A DNA stretch of 64,000 bases from CAILZL01 sp049840395 (GCA_049840395.1 JASGLD010000005.1:806001-870000), one strand, 5' to 3'. Shown: positions 40,991 to 50,290, counted from the stretch's first letter. The notes: a model not told the origin generated them from the sequence alone. Numbers and translations are program-made.

Positions 40991-42266
40991 ATGCGCTTAC
41001 AAACTCAAGCCGACCGTTCGGCGGTGGAAGCGGTTACCAACTGGCAGGCGCAGGCGCGGCTGGAATTGTTCGCCATGTATTTCGCGCGCTGGCGTCTGGC
41101 CATTGGCAGTGCAATGGCGACGGGGCTGGTGATCGGTGGAGTGTTTTTCTATCTCACTCGCGATCCCCTGCTGTGGTACTGGACGGGTCTGCAGGTGGGT
41201 TCCTACCTGTTGCAGGCGCTGGCCTGCTGGCGTTTCGAACGCCATCCACCGGCGCAGGATTCTGCGGCAGCGCGTATCTGGGAGTGGGTGTGGATCAGCC
41301 TCACCGGCATCAGTGGCCTGCTCTCTGCGGGTTTGATGTGGTTTCTGCCGGGCGACAATCTTGCTCTGCAATTCTCGGCAGCGGTGGTCGCAGCCACCTT
41401 TGCCATTGGCGAGGTCAGCGCCAGTGGTCATCGCTCGTTGATTTATGCGGCGGTGATTTCCCAGGCTTCGATGGTGTGTGCGGCCTTGTTGCTGCATGTG
41501 CATCTGCCGTTTGGCGCATTTGCCTGTGTGATGTTTTCGTTGTTGTTGCTGTACTTCGGTCTACAGCTCAATCAATCCATGCTGGGCGAGATCGAGCAGC
41601 GTCTGCGCGCCGGACAGTTGGCGCGCGAAATCGAAGCCGGGCAGCAGCGCCTGTTGGAAGTGCAGCACCAGCAGTCGGTGTTGCACGAGCGTCAGCGTGT
41701 GATGCAGGACATGCACGATGGTCTGGGCTCGTCATTGTCCTCATCGCTGGTGTTGCTGGAACGTGGCGAATTGTCGGTGCCCGATGCAGCCAAGGTCATG
41801 CGCGAGTGTATCGACGATCTGCGCATGATCATCGAATTCGCTGGAGCCTACCGCACAAGATCTGCCGACTTTGTTAGGCATGCTGCGTTATCGCTTGCAG
41901 CGTCGTATTCAGAGCGGCGGCGTCACCTTGCACTGGCAGATGGTGGACTTGCCGGCGTTGTACTGGCTGGAGCCTTCGCTGGCGCTGGATCTACTGCGTC
42001 TGGTGCAGGAGGCCATCACCAATGTCTTGAATCACTCCGGCGCCAGCCGGCTGGAGCTGACGGTTAAACATGCAGGTCACGATATCGAGTTGTTGATTGC
42101 CGATAACGGCAAGGGCTTCGATCCGCAGTTACAGGCCGCCACCGGTCGCGGCATGCGCATCATGCAAATGCGTGCCGGAAGACTGGGCGCACAATTGATG
42201 ATTCACAGCATGGTGAATGTGGGCACGATAGTGAGTTTGCGCCTGCCGGTGACGCGCGCCTCTTAA
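40991..42266 (+). pseudogene. NarX/DesK-type histidine kinase, frameshifted near 41835
   Basis: From ATG 40991: six membrane helices in the first 200 residues, with no periplasmic sensor domain. Then a HisKA_3 dimerisation domain with ERQRVMQDMHDGLGSSLSSS (phospho-accepting His in DMHDG). Frame one is lost at RMIIEFAGA. The family sequence resumes one frame over as SLEPTAQDLPTLLGMLR and runs through the HATPase_c domain: LRLVQEAITNVLNHSGASR (N box), LIADNGKGFD (G1), GRGMRIMQMR (G2), GTIVSLRLPV, stop at 42264-42266. One extra A in GAATTCG at 41834-41838 accounts for the break; without it the join reads RMIIDSLEP. Convergent with its presumed partner regulator (42296-42952). Confidence 0.85.
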
Positions 42267-42295
42267 AGTACGCGCCAAGTGAATCGGCGGAGCGA

Positions 42296-42952
42296 CTACT
42301 GCGCGATTAAGCGCAGTCGACGTGCTTCGAACAGTGCTTCGAATTTTGAGTTGACCTGCAGCTTGCGATAGATGCGCTTCACATAGGTCTGCACGGTGTG
42401 ACGCGAGATCTGCATCAGATTGGCAATCTCATCGTAGCTGTAGCCCTTGGCGGTCAGCGACAGCACTTTGACTTCCTGGGCCGATAGCGGCGAACACTCA
42501 TCCTTGTCCACCCCGGCGGGCGCATTGACTTCGGTGTGCGTGAAGCGCGTCAGCAACTGCCGCGCAATGATGGGGCTGATCGGGCTGCCACCGGCGCGCA
42601 GCACGCGAATCTGTTCCACCAATTCGGCAGGCGGTAAATCTTTGAGCAGGTAGCCGGTGGCGCCGGCTTCAATGGATTGCAATACATGACGTTCATCGCC
42701 AAACACGGTGACCACCATGACATCGCATTGCGGCAGCAGTTTGGCGGCTTCGCGAATCAGGCCGATGCCATTGCCATCCGGCAATTCCAGATCGACCAGC
42801 ATTACGTCGGGTAATTTTTTCAACAGGCCCAGACCGGAGGCGTAATCGGCTGCCGTACCGATCAAGGTCATGTCGTCGGCCTGGGTTACCGCTGCCGCAA
42901 AGGCTTCGCGAAAACGCGCGTCGTCTTCAACAATGAGTACCAGGCTGTTCAT
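42296..42952 (-). CDS. NarL/FixJ-family response regulator
   Basis: 218 residues. Receiver (1-120) with EDD, phospho-acceptor Asp in VMLVDLELPDG, VVTVFGD switch region and LLKDLPP. C-terminal LuxR-type helix-turn-helix: LSAQEVKVLSLTAKGYSYDE, then IANLMQISRHTVQTYVKRIYRKL. The gene converges with the kinase gene, ends 29 bases from it, and the two share an identical upstream inverted repeat (43007-43026 here). So this is probably a two-component pair with autoregulation through that site. Confidence 0.93.
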   Translation of the reverse strand: MNSLVLIVEDDARFREAFAAAVTQADDMTLIGTAADYASGLGLLKKLPDVMLVDLELPDGNGIGLIREAAKLLPQCDVMVVTVFGDERHVLQSIEAGATGYLLKDLPPAELVEQIRVLRAGGSPISPIIARQLLTRFTHTEVNAPAGVDKDECSPLSAQEVKVLSLTAKGYSYDEIANLMQISRHTVQTYVKRIYRKLQVNSKFEALFEARRLRLIAQ

Positions 42953-43006
42953 GGCTTTAGCCTAGCAGGAGCGATTTGAAAACGGTCGGTGTTGTGCTCT
43001 CGGCGC

Positions 43007-43026
43007 TGTCCCCTGTTCGCGGGACA
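43007..43026. promoter_or_regulatory. Operator candidate TGTCCC-N8-GGGACA before the response regulator
   Basis: TGTCCC (43007-43012), eight bases, GGGACA (43021-43026), flanked by C and G so that the arms extend to seven bases. It lies 54 bases before the regulator's ATG on the minus strand, between its start and the pilin-accessory gene's stop. Confidence 0.6.
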
Positions 43027-43039
43027 GATTTGTGATTGT

Positions 43040-43789
43040 CTAGCGAGGCGTTGCGCGCAACACCTTAACCATAGTCATATTCTGCAGATTGAGGATGGCG
43101 GTGTAAGTGGCGGCCGGTGTTTCGAACGGCAATATCGCGACGTCGTTCCAGCGTAGTTGATGGCGTTCCAGCTGCTGCTGTATTTCTTCCGCCAACGCGC
43201 TGTGTTTCTGCTGCAGTGTCGTTTGGGGAATGGCGGCTTCAACAATTTGTTGGCGATTCATCGCCAGCGGCGCATGAAACTGCGGCAGATGTTGTGGGCC
43301 CACGCCGAGTTGCTTGAAGAACGCCAGGTCATCTCTGGCTTTGTCGGTATCCGGTATTTGTGTGCCGATGATGAGATAACCGGCGAAGGGCAGAGTTTGA
43401 AATTCCGGATAGGGCGCCTGTTTCAAGAAATCCGGTGCGATCTCGCTCGCCTCTACCAAGTGGAAGGCCTTCTCGGAAAATACGCCATACACCATGCGAC
43501 CCACATAGCCGGAGTACAGGCCGTAACCCAATGCGCTGAGCTGTATGATGCCGATCAGGGTCAGATCCAGCGTCAGTTCGCGACGCGATTTTTTGGGATT
43601 GAACAGGATCATGGTCATCAACGGTCCCAGCACCACGTCGATGCCGACGATCAGCGCCAGCAGCATCGGTCCGCCCAGCGCCCAGAAGAACGGCGTTGGA
43701 TACCAGCCGAACACGATCAGGCAAATAACGATGCCGGCCAGCAGGGCGCTGATCAGCAGATGCGTAAGCGCGGCTTTGATGCGGGTCAT
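43040..43789 (-). CDS. TfpX/TfpZ-family type IV pilin accessory protein
   Basis: 249 residues. Four N-terminal membrane helices (ALTHLLISALLAGIVICLIVFGWYP, with YPTPFFWALGGPMLLALIVGIDVVLGP, a strongly conserved opening) then a soluble periplasmic part of about 130 residues. In Pseudomonas such genes lie beside pilA and modify pilus assembly. No pilin gene is seen here, so its partner must be elsewhere or its job differs. Divergence from the next gene is not seen: it is the downstream gene of a minus-strand run. Confidence 0.85.
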   Translation of the reverse strand: MTRIKAALTHLLISALLAGIVICLIVFGWYPTPFFWALGGPMLLALIVGIDVVLGPLMTMILFNPKKSRRELTLDLTLIGIIQLSALGYGLYSGYVGRMVYGVFSEKAFHLVEASEIAPDFLKQAPYPEFQTLPFAGYLIIGTQIPDTDKARDDLAFFKQLGVGPQHLPQFHAPLAMNRQQIVEAAIPQTTLQQKHSALAEEIQQQLERHQLRWNDVAILPFETPAATYTAILNLQNMTMVKVLRATPR

Positions 43790-43872
43790 GGATGAGCGTG
43801 CTGATGGAGATGCGAAATTATAGGCGGCCTCCTGTCGTACGCCAGCCCGCCTTCAGGCAATTGTGAGCCGAT

Positions 43873-44868
43873 TCATTGCTGCGCAAGCCCCACCCACAGG
43901 CCGCGAAAGTATTTCTGCTGAGCATCCTTCAGCTGTTTGCACTCCTTACCTTGCAGCATGCGGCTGCCGTCATCGCTGAGCAGCAAGATGCGTTCACCTG
44001 AAATGAAGAAGGCTTCTGGATTGAGGTCGCCTAATTCAAGATCAATCAACTTGGGTGTATTGCGTCCATTCCAGGTGTACAGCTTGGAAGCGGCGCCACT
44101 GTCATAGTGTCCTGCAGCGATGAGGTAGCCATCGCGCCAGGGCGTGATCGAACGAACGCCCAGTCCACCGAGGTCGAGGCGTAGCGCGGCGCCGAAGCGC
44201 GCCGGTTCGCCTGCCATCACTTGTTGAGGGTTTTCCAGCGGCACCAGTAGTGCCAATCCCTCCGGAATCGGATTGCGAAAACCAATCAACAAACGGCCAT
44301 CGGGCATGGCGCTCAAGCCTTCTATATTCAAACCGCCGCGGTCCTTGGGCGCCAGGGCGGCGGCCTTGTTCAAGGCAAAGGCACGCAAGGTGGGCGCGCT
44401 CAACAGCTCGTTAAAAAAGCGCTCGTTCGCCACCGCCGTCACCTGCAAGGGATGGGTGTCCGCCGGTACGGTAGTGGTGAAGAAGCGCATGCGCGCCGGT
44501 TGCTCCTTGCCCTTGCTGTTGCGACCGTAAGAAGTGATCCAGTACGCCCGACCCTCCAGCAATGTGGCCGCTTCGATATCGGTTTCCGGTGCGGGTTTAA
44601 GTACACCTTTCTTGTTAAAGCTTTCCGGCAGACCGAGCTGCTTCGATAGGTCGGTGGCATGCAGCGGCGCGCCGCCACGTATGGCGTCATAACTGCGCAG
44701 CACATTGTCCTCATCATCGGCCACAGCGAAGGTGGTGGCTGATAACGGAATGGCGCCGGAGGCGTCACACATGCCAGTAAAGTTAACGGCTTGCGCACCC
44801 GCTTGAGCGCTGACGAGCAGTGTGCCAATCAGCACGGCGAGCTTGAAATCAGTTGAGCGGCTTGTCAT
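43873..44868 (-). CDS. Secreted DUF3616-like protein
   Basis: 331 residues from ATG 44868, giving a signal peptide (LAVLIGTLLVSAQAGAQA). The mature protein is a beta-propeller-like chain with ETDIEAATLLEGRAYWITSYGRNSKG and GGLNIEGLSAMPDGRLLIGFRNP, segments of the DUF3616 family, which occurs as secreted proteins of unknown role. The upstream ATG at 44913 adds 15 residues with no signal character. It lies between the TfpX and MBL genes, all on the minus strand. Confidence 0.75.
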   Translation of the reverse strand: MTSRSTDFKLAVLIGTLLVSAQAGAQAVNFTGMCDASGAIPLSATTFAVADDEDNVLRSYDAIRGGAPLHATDLSKQLGLPESFNKKGVLKPAPETDIEAATLLEGRAYWITSYGRNSKGKEQPARMRFFTTTVPADTHPLQVTAVANERFFNELLSAPTLRAFALNKAAALAPKDRGGLNIEGLSAMPDGRLLIGFRNPIPEGLALLVPLENPQQVMAGEPARFGAALRLDLGGLGVRSITPWRDGYLIAAGHYDSGAASKLYTWNGRNTPKLIDLELGDLNPEAFFISGERILLLSDDGSRMLQGKECKQLKDAQQKYFRGLWVGLAQQ

Positions 44869-44959
44869 GTGAGCGCCTGAATTTTTCGGCGGGATTTCCT
44901 TGTTGGCACCCACTGCGACAGCGGCCGGGAAGGTGGGTTCCCGGCCCTAGGCTGGTGCA

Positions 44960-45808
44960 TTACAGCCCCTGCTTGCTGAGGATGCGATGCATGGCTTCGA
45001 TGTTGTAGGGCTGCCATTCCTTGTACTGCTGCCACTGGCTGTACTCGGACATCTGCGCCGGCACCAGTTGCTTGATCTCTGCCAGCGATTTGCCATTGGC
45101 CATATGCGCGGCCACGCTGGCGCGCAGCAGTTCCCAGTAGCGCCGCACCTTCACCAGGTCGTTCTTGTTACCGACATTGCCGTGACCGGGCAGGATGTAG
45201 TCGATATCCATAGCCTCCAGTTTTTTCAATGTGTCGATGGTGGCCTGTGGATCGTCATAGGGCAGATCCTTGTAGGGCAGGCGTTCCTTGGCGGCCACGT
45301 CGACGGTGGTTACGGCCTTGGTGCGTGGGTGATAGGCATACAACATGCTCTTGCCGTGATCGTTGCCGAAGTGGAATAGCTCCAGCGTGTCGCCGCCGAG
45401 ATGTAAGGTCATATGATCGGAGAAGGTCACATCCGGATAGCGTGCCTTGACGTTCTCGGCCTGGTATTCCTCGACGATGTTTTCCTGCGCCACCACAATG
45501 GCATTGGTAAACACTTCGCCACCCTCGGCATGATCGTAATGCGCATGGGTGTTTACCAGGTAGCGAACCTCCTTGTTGAAGCGCTTCTTGGCTTCGGCCT
45601 TGAACCAGGTGGCGGCCTTGGCATTGAGCGGATCGACCAGGATGATGCCGTCGTTGGTGACAATGAAGGTGGCCAGCCATACGCCGTGTTGGAATTGGTA
45701 TAGATTGTCCTTGATGGGAATGAAGGCGTTGTTGGTGACTTCAGTGGTCTGCGCGAAGCTGCTGGAGGTCAACAACAACGCCATGGCGCCAAGCAAAAGT
45801 TTCTTCAC
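44960..45808 (-). CDS. Secreted metallo-beta-lactamase-fold hydrolase
   Basis: 282 residues, GTG start at 45808 with GGAGA upstream and a clear signal peptide (VKKLLLGAMALLLTSSSFAQ). The zinc motif HAHYDHAEGG (HxHxDH) is followed by further ligands in FHFGNDHGKS and LPGHGNVGN. The alignment order fits the general MBL hydrolase class rather than a true beta-lactamase. Substrate unknown. A longer reading to 46066 overlaps the MAPEG gene and is not credible. Confidence 0.88.
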   Translation of the reverse strand: MKKLLLGAMALLLTSSSFAQTTEVTNNAFIPIKDNLYQFQHGVWLATFIVTNDGIILVDPLNAKAATWFKAEAKKRFNKEVRYLVNTHAHYDHAEGGEVFTNAIVVAQENIVEEYQAENVKARYPDVTFSDHMTLHLGGDTLELFHFGNDHGKSMLYAYHPRTKAVTTVDVAAKERLPYKDLPYDDPQATIDTLKKLEAMDIDYILPGHGNVGNKNDLVKVRRYWELLRASVAAHMANGKSLAEIKQLVPAQMSEYSQWQQYKEWQPYNIEAMHRILSKQGL

Positions 45809-46064
45809 AATGGTCTCCGCTCTAATAAGTTTGAATCGACTACGACTATTCAATCCGCGTTCAAGTTCGATGAGTCGCCGCTGGTAGGTAGATGGTTTGA
45901 TTGTTGCCTTTCCGGCCAGCGCAAATATCTGCCCGGCCAGTACGTCGAAGGACATGCCATTGCCGAGCGAGTTGGGCGCGCTGCAGGTGCCGGCTGACAG
46001 CGCATCATAAGTGCGAGGGCACATACTTGTCCTACTTGAGAAAACGACTAAACGAGGTGAGATC

Positions 46065-46454
46065 ATGGCCTGGGTTCAACTGGTGACATTGCTGGCCGGC
46101 GTGCAATTCCTGTGGCTGGGCCTGCTGGTGGCGCGCGCCCGCATGCGCTATGGCGTGGTTGCGCCGGCCACCGCCGGCAATGAAATGTTCGAACGCTATC
46201 ACCGCGTGCATATGAATACTCTGGAGACGCTGGTGGTATTCCTGCCTGCGCTATGGATTGCCGCGCAGTACTGGTCGCCCCGTTGGATGGCGGCCTTGGG
46301 TGCGATCTATCTCGTCGGTCGTATGCTGTACCTGCAAGGTTATGTGGCAGATCCGAAAGGGCGGCACATAGGTTACGCGGTCACCGTATTGCCAGTGATA
46401 GCGCTGATATTGATTGGCTTGTATGGGGCTATCGGCACGCTGTTGCTGCGGTGA
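46065..46454 (+). CDS. MAPEG-family membrane protein
   Basis: 129 residues from ATG 46065 (GAGGTGAG lies just upstream). Four helices; the family signature is in NEMFERYHRVHMNTLETLVVFLPALWI (quoted pieces: FERYHRVHMNTLE, VVFLPALW), where MAPEG proteins carry E-R-x-x-R-x-x-x-N-x-x-E. Members include microsomal glutathione transferases; bacterial ones may detoxify lipophilic electrophiles. No partner nearby. Confidence 0.9.
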   Translation: MAWVQLVTLLAGVQFLWLGLLVARARMRYGVVAPATAGNEMFERYHRVHMNTLETLVVFLPALWIAAQYWSPRWMAALGAIYLVGRMLYLQGYVADPKGRHIGYAVTVLPVIALILIGLYGAIGTLLLR

Positions 46455-46485
46455 ACTGCCGACCCATGCGCTGTCAACCTCAATC

Positions 46486-46509
46486 CCCTCTCCGGCAAAC
46501 AGGAGAGGG
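46486..46509. repeat. CCCTCTCC/GGAGAGGG hairpin
   Basis: CCCTCTCC (46486-46493), eight-base loop, GGAGAGGG (46502-46509). It is the same family as the hairpins at 32240-32330, and lies between the MAPEG gene and the tRNA. Confidence 0.65.
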
Positions 46510-46581
46510 ATGTCTTGGTAATCCATTACCGATCCACTGGTTGCCTACCCGGCTGCTAGCTCTCTACAATGCTCGCATCGC

Positions 46582-46655
46582 GCGGGTGTAGTTCAATGGT
46601 AGAACTGTAGCTTCCCAAGCTACTAGCGTGGGTTCGATTCCCATCACCCGCTCCA
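46582..46655 (+). tRNA. tRNA-Gly (anticodon CCC)
   Basis: 74 bases with a full cloverleaf: acceptor GCGGGTG/CACCCGC, D-arm GTTCAATGGTAGAAC, anticodon stem GTAGC/GCTAC around loop TTCCCAA (anticodon CCC, reads GGG), T-arm TGGGTTCGATTCCCA, discriminator T and encoded CCA. It is very like the enteric glyU tRNA. Confidence 0.97.
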
Positions 46656-46913
46656 TCTTCTGCTTTGTTCTATCAGAACGGAATTGCGGCAGTTCCAAAT
46701 CAGAATTGATTGATGGGCAGTGACGAACGCTTGTCGTCAAGCTGCGCGAGTGCATGTTCGAAAAATCATGCGCCAGTCATGATCTGCGGTAATAGCTAGT
46801 ATCAGAATAATTCATTAATGCAGCGCCGCTGACGGTGAATTCAACCGCTTCGTTCGCATTACTATGTGCTGTGTATTGATTCCATTACACGGCATATTTT
46901 TGGGGGCGATGTC

Positions 46914-47564
46914 ATGAAACAAGTTACGAGCTTGATCGTCATTTCTGCGATGGGCTTGAGTTTGGGTGCGGGTTTGACGCACGCACAAAATACGGCGCCA
47001 CCCGCTGCAGCTGCTGCGGCCACCGATGCAACGCGTCTACCCGGAGATAATTCTCCTGGTGGTATGGGCGCAGGCGGTCCGCCACCGGGTGCGGCGCCAG
47101 GTGGCGCGTCGGTGGCGGGTGCTGCTGCCAAGCCTCCCCAAGAACCTGGCACAGATGCGCCGGGTCCCTCGTTGGCGCTGGCTATTGAGGCGGCGCAAGC
47201 TGCGATAGCGGCTTGTCTGGCTGATGGCTACAAAGTGGGCGCAACCGTGATCGACTCCAGCGGCCAGCCGCGTGCGGCATTAACGGCAGATGGCGCGACG
47301 GGTGGCCATGCTTACACCGCTGTGCGTAAAGGTTTGGCGGCGCTGGCTTTCAATCTGCCCACCTCGCAAGTGGCTGCCAAGATCACGGCCGACAAAGAAG
47401 CCGCCGTGAAGGTTACGCCCAACATGATGACCTGGGCCGGCGCGGTGCCGCTGTCTGTGCAGGGCAAGGCCATCGGCGCGATTGGTGTCAGTGGCGCATC
47501 CAGCGCGCAGGACGAGAAATGCGCGGTAGCCGGTGCAGCGAAGATTCAAAGTCGATTGAAGTGA
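46914..47564 (+). CDS. Secreted GlcG/HbpS-family protein
   Basis: 216 residues from ATG 46914 (signal peptide SLIVISAMGLSLGAGLTHA). A Pro/Gly/Ala linker of about 50 residues (GGMGAGGPPPGAAPGGA) then a GlcG/HbpS domain: LALAIEAAQAAIAACLADGYKVGATVID, GGHAYTAVRKGLAALAF, GAVPLSVQGKAIGAIGVSG. HbpS proteins bind haem or act as oligomeric extracellular sensors; which one applies is not visible. The codon use is ordinary. No neighbour suggests a pathway. Confidence 0.85.
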   Translation: MKQVTSLIVISAMGLSLGAGLTHAQNTAPPAAAAAATDATRLPGDNSPGGMGAGGPPPGAAPGGASVAGAAAKPPQEPGTDAPGPSLALAIEAAQAAIAACLADGYKVGATVIDSSGQPRAALTADGATGGHAYTAVRKGLAALAFNLPTSQVAAKITADKEAAVKVTPNMMTWAGAVPLSVQGKAIGAIGVSGASSAQDEKCAVAGAAKIQSRLK

Positions 47565-47729
47565 ATGCAAATTGAAGGTCCTTCATTCACGATGGTGAGA
47601 GCACTGGGTTAGATTGGTGATGAAGGGATGGCGGAGGGCGACGATTCAATCGCCCTCTTGCTCGCCAAGTACGATTTCTCTAGGTGCTGCTCCGATGTGT
47701 TGTCACAGTGCGGACCTCGCCAAAACAAT

Positions 47730-48602
47730 TCAACTCAGCCAATCAAGCACCGTGCTGACCACGGCATCCGGATGTGTCAGTAACAAATTGTGTTCGGCAT
47801 TAACTTGGCGATACGTATGCGATGGTAGTAACGAGCGTATGCGCGTTACGTGATCGAGTGGCAGCACGGCGTCGATTGCGCCGGTGATGAGCAGCAGCTC
47901 GCGGTTGAGATCGCGCAGAGCGGCATAGCGTGTGCTTTGATCGCCCAATGCGCCGGTGCGAATCATTGATAACAAGCCGCGTGCAAATTTTCCATCCGCA
48001 ACCTGTTCCACGAATCTCTGCGCGAGATGCGCCTGACCGATATGTCGATAGCGGCGTTGGCGGCGACGGATCAAGGTGGGAATGCCGAGGCAATGCATGG
48101 CAAGCTCGCCAACGCCTGGACGTTGAAACACCTTTGTCCATGAAGAAGTTGCGTTGTAGTTGAGCATGGGCGCTGCAAATACCAGGCGCGATATCCATTC
48201 CGGACGGGCTGCTGCCACTGCTGCAACTACCACGGCACCGAAGGAATGGCCCAGCATGATTGCGGGTCGGGGGAAATGACTGGCTTCGATGATCTGTATC
48301 GTTTGATTGACGAAGCGCTCAAGGGAGTAAGCGCCGGAGGGGCGAGCCGATAAGCCATGTCCATATAGATCGAAGCGCAAGGTCTGAAAGCCGGCCTGTA
48401 ACAGTGGTGGCACCAAGCGATCGAAGGTCCAGCTCGGCACGGTGGCGCCATGCACCAGTATCAAGGGGATACCATCTTCTGCACCTTCGCGACGCCAGTG
48501 CGTCATGCCCTCGCTAAGGCGAGCAAAATGCCCGGCTTGCCATTCGTTGTCAGTGACTTGGGATGTTGGGCTGCCGGTCGCAGGAGTGTGCATGACATCC
48601 AA
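47730..48602 (-). CDS. Alpha/beta hydrolase
   Basis: 290 residues, with the oxyanion segment LVHGATVPSW, nucleophile elbow GHSFG, an Asp in GAIDAVLP and a C-terminal His in NAEHNLLLTHPD: a full catalytic triad. The cap region is helical (QRPGVGELAMHCLGIPTL, RRRQRRYRHIG). Substrate unknown; no neighbouring catabolic genes. It may be a lipase/esterase or a C-C hydrolase. Confidence 0.88.
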   Translation of the reverse strand: MDVMHTPATGSPTSQVTDNEWQAGHFARLSEGMTHWRREGAEDGIPLILVHGATVPSWTFDRLVPPLLQAGFQTLRFDLYGHGLSARPSGAYSLERFVNQTIQIIEASHFPRPAIMLGHSFGAVVVAAVAAARPEWISRLVFAAPMLNYNATSSWTKVFQRPGVGELAMHCLGIPTLIRRRQRRYRHIGQAHLAQRFVEQVADGKFARGLLSMIRTGALGDQSTRYAALRDLNRELLLITGAIDAVLPLDHVTRIRSLLPSHTYRQVNAEHNLLLTHPDAVVSTVLDWLS

Positions 48603-48654
48603 GTTTAGGCGCGCAACATGACGGTTCTGCGCGCCTCAGTTTATGACGGAAGTG

Positions 48655-49536
48655 CTACTCGTTGAGCGCCTGCGCCTTGGCCTGCACCAGTTTGCCGCTT
48701 TGATAATCACGCACAGCCTGCTCGATTTCTTCGCGTGTATTCATGACGAAGGGGCCGTATTGCACCACCGGTTCATTCAAGGGCTGTGCAGCCAGCACCA
48801 GGAAGCGAGCGTTGCTGTCGGCCGCGACCACAATCTGGTCACCGGCATTGAGCAGCGCGGCGGCATGCGTGCCTACCTTGGTTGCGGCAACGCCTTCGCC
48901 AATGCTCAGCTCGCCTTCGTAGACATAGACTAATGCATTGTGTGCAGCCGGCGTGGCCTGCGTGAAGCGTTCGCCCTTGGGTAGATGTACGTCGATATAC
49001 AGCGCTTGCGTGGCTAGGCCTTGCACTGGACCGGCAATACGCTGGTGGCCATCGCTGTATTCGCCAGCAATAACTTTTACGGTGGTGCCATTGCTTAGCG
49101 ATACCGTAGGAATCTTGGCGGCAGGAATGTCGCGATAGCTGGCGGGTTTCATTTTTTCGCGAGCCGGCAAGTTGATCCACAACTGGAAGCCATGCATGCG
49201 GCCTGATTGTTGCTGCGGCATTTCGGAATGAATGATGCCGTGCGCGGCGGTCATCCATTGCACATCGCCGCTGCGCAGATGGCCTTTATTGCCCATGTGA
49301 TCTTCATGCAGCATGTGGCCTTCCAACATATAGGTCACGGTTTCGAAGCCGCGATGCGGGTGCGGTGGGAAGCCGGCGATGTAATCGTTGGCATCGAAGC
49401 TGCCGAACTCGTCCAGCATCAAAAATGGATCGAGGCGCGAGTGCTGGCGCTGTCCCAGGCTGCGCAGCAGCTTCACGCCGGCGCCATCCGACGTGTTGAT
49501 GCTCTCGATGATCTGATTGACGCTGCGGGTGCTCAT
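48655..49536 (-). CDS. Pirin family protein
   Basis: 293 residues from ATG 49536 with GGAGA upstream. Bicupin: the metal motif is in FPPHPHRGFETVTYMLEGHMLHEDHMG (His residues of PHPHRG and HEDH; quoted as pieces), with SGDVQWMTAAHGIIHSE. E. coli YhhW-type pirins oxidise quercetin; others act as redox-responsive regulators. It lies downstream of azoR on the same strand (overlap of the open region is not used), so pirin and azoreductase probably form one quinone/flavonoid-response unit under the divergent LysR regulator. Confidence 0.92.
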   Translation of the reverse strand: MSTRSVNQIIESINTSDGAGVKLLRSLGQRQHSRLDPFLMLDEFGSFDANDYIAGFPPHPHRGFETVTYMLEGHMLHEDHMGNKGHLRSGDVQWMTAAHGIIHSEMPQQQSGRMHGFQLWINLPAREKMKPASYRDIPAAKIPTVSLSNGTTVKVIAGEYSDGHQRIAGPVQGLATQALYIDVHLPKGERFTQATPAAHNALVYVYEGELSIGEGVAATKVGTHAAALLNAGDQIVVAADSNARFLVLAAQPLNEPVVQYGPFVMNTREEIEQAVRDYQSGKLVQAKAQALNE

Positions 49537-49582
49537 CGCTGTCTCCGTTAAATTGGCTGCGGTTGAATGCTCACCGAGCTGC

Positions 49583-50200
49583 TCAGGCATAGGCGGGCGA
49601 TTGTGCCAGTTGCGCGCTGTGCTGGCGTGCGGTCTGCAGTCCCTGTGCGCGGGTGTCGGCGTCGATGTTCAAGCCTTCTGCATAGATGAACTCCACATCG
49701 GTCATGCCCAGCAGGCTGAGGAAGCTGCGCACCTGTGTGGTCACATTGTCCTGAGCGGTGCCGGCGTACTTGCCGCCGCGTGTTGCGAACACCAGCACTC
49801 GCTTGCCCTTCATGATGCCCACCGGGCCGCTGGCGGTGTAGTTGAAAGTAACGCCGGCGCGCGCCAGATGGTCGAAGTAAGCCTGCAGGCTGGAAGGAAT
49901 GCCGAAGTTGTACAGCGGCAGGCCGATCACCAGCACGTCGGCGCTCTGCAACTCGGCAATTAAGGCATCGGAAAAGGCCACGATGTCGCGCTGTGCTGGC
50001 GTGCGTTGCTCGGCGGCGGTCATGAAGGCTTGCAGGCGTTCGGCATTCAAATGCGGCACCGAATCGGCGGCCAGATCGCGGGTGATGACCCGCGCATCGG
50101 CATGACTGCGCTGCCAGTTCTGTACGAAGTCATTGGCTAACTGAGTGGACTGGCCGCCGGCGGAAAACAGGCTGGTGTTGAGTTGCAGCAGGGTAGTCAT
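49583..50200 (-). CDS. azoR: FMN-dependent NADH-azoreductase
   Basis: 205 residues of the flavodoxin-like fold. Start MTTLLQLNTSLFSAGGQSTQL is the FMN-phosphate loop, then LVIGLPLYNFGIPSSLQAYFDHLARAGVTF and VFATRGGKYAGT (quoted pieces: PLYNFGIPS, ATRGGKYAG). Reduces azo dyes and, physiologically, quinones. It is divergent from the LysR gene across 108 bases, with pirin 46 bases downstream. Confidence 0.94.
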   Translation of the reverse strand: MTTLLQLNTSLFSAGGQSTQLANDFVQNWQRSHADARVITRDLAADSVPHLNAERLQAFMTAAEQRTPAQRDIVAFSDALIAELQSADVLVIGLPLYNFGIPSSLQAYFDHLARAGVTFNYTASGPVGIMKGKRVLVFATRGGKYAGTAQDNVTTQVRSFLSLLGMTDVEFIYAEGLNIDADTRAQGLQTARQHSAQLAQSPAYA

Positions 50201-50290
50201 GGCGTTGCCTCGATTAAGTTGCGGCCGGTTGGCTTGAGGCTATGAAACGATTTACTGATTGAATAAAAAAGCTCAATATTTGGCGTCAAC

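Noticed and set aside
41173..41877. Overlapping plus-strand open frame in the histidine kinase
   Set aside because: Shadow frame; kinase motifs are in the other two frames.
44960..46066. Longer start for the metallo-beta-lactamase-fold gene at 46066
   Set aside because: It would overlap the MAPEG gene region and hide the signal peptide; GTG 45808 with GGAGA fits.
46564..46755. Minus-strand open frame containing MGIEPTLVAWEATVLPLNYT
   Set aside because: It is the antisense of the tRNA-Gly gene, a well-known spurious translation, not a protein.
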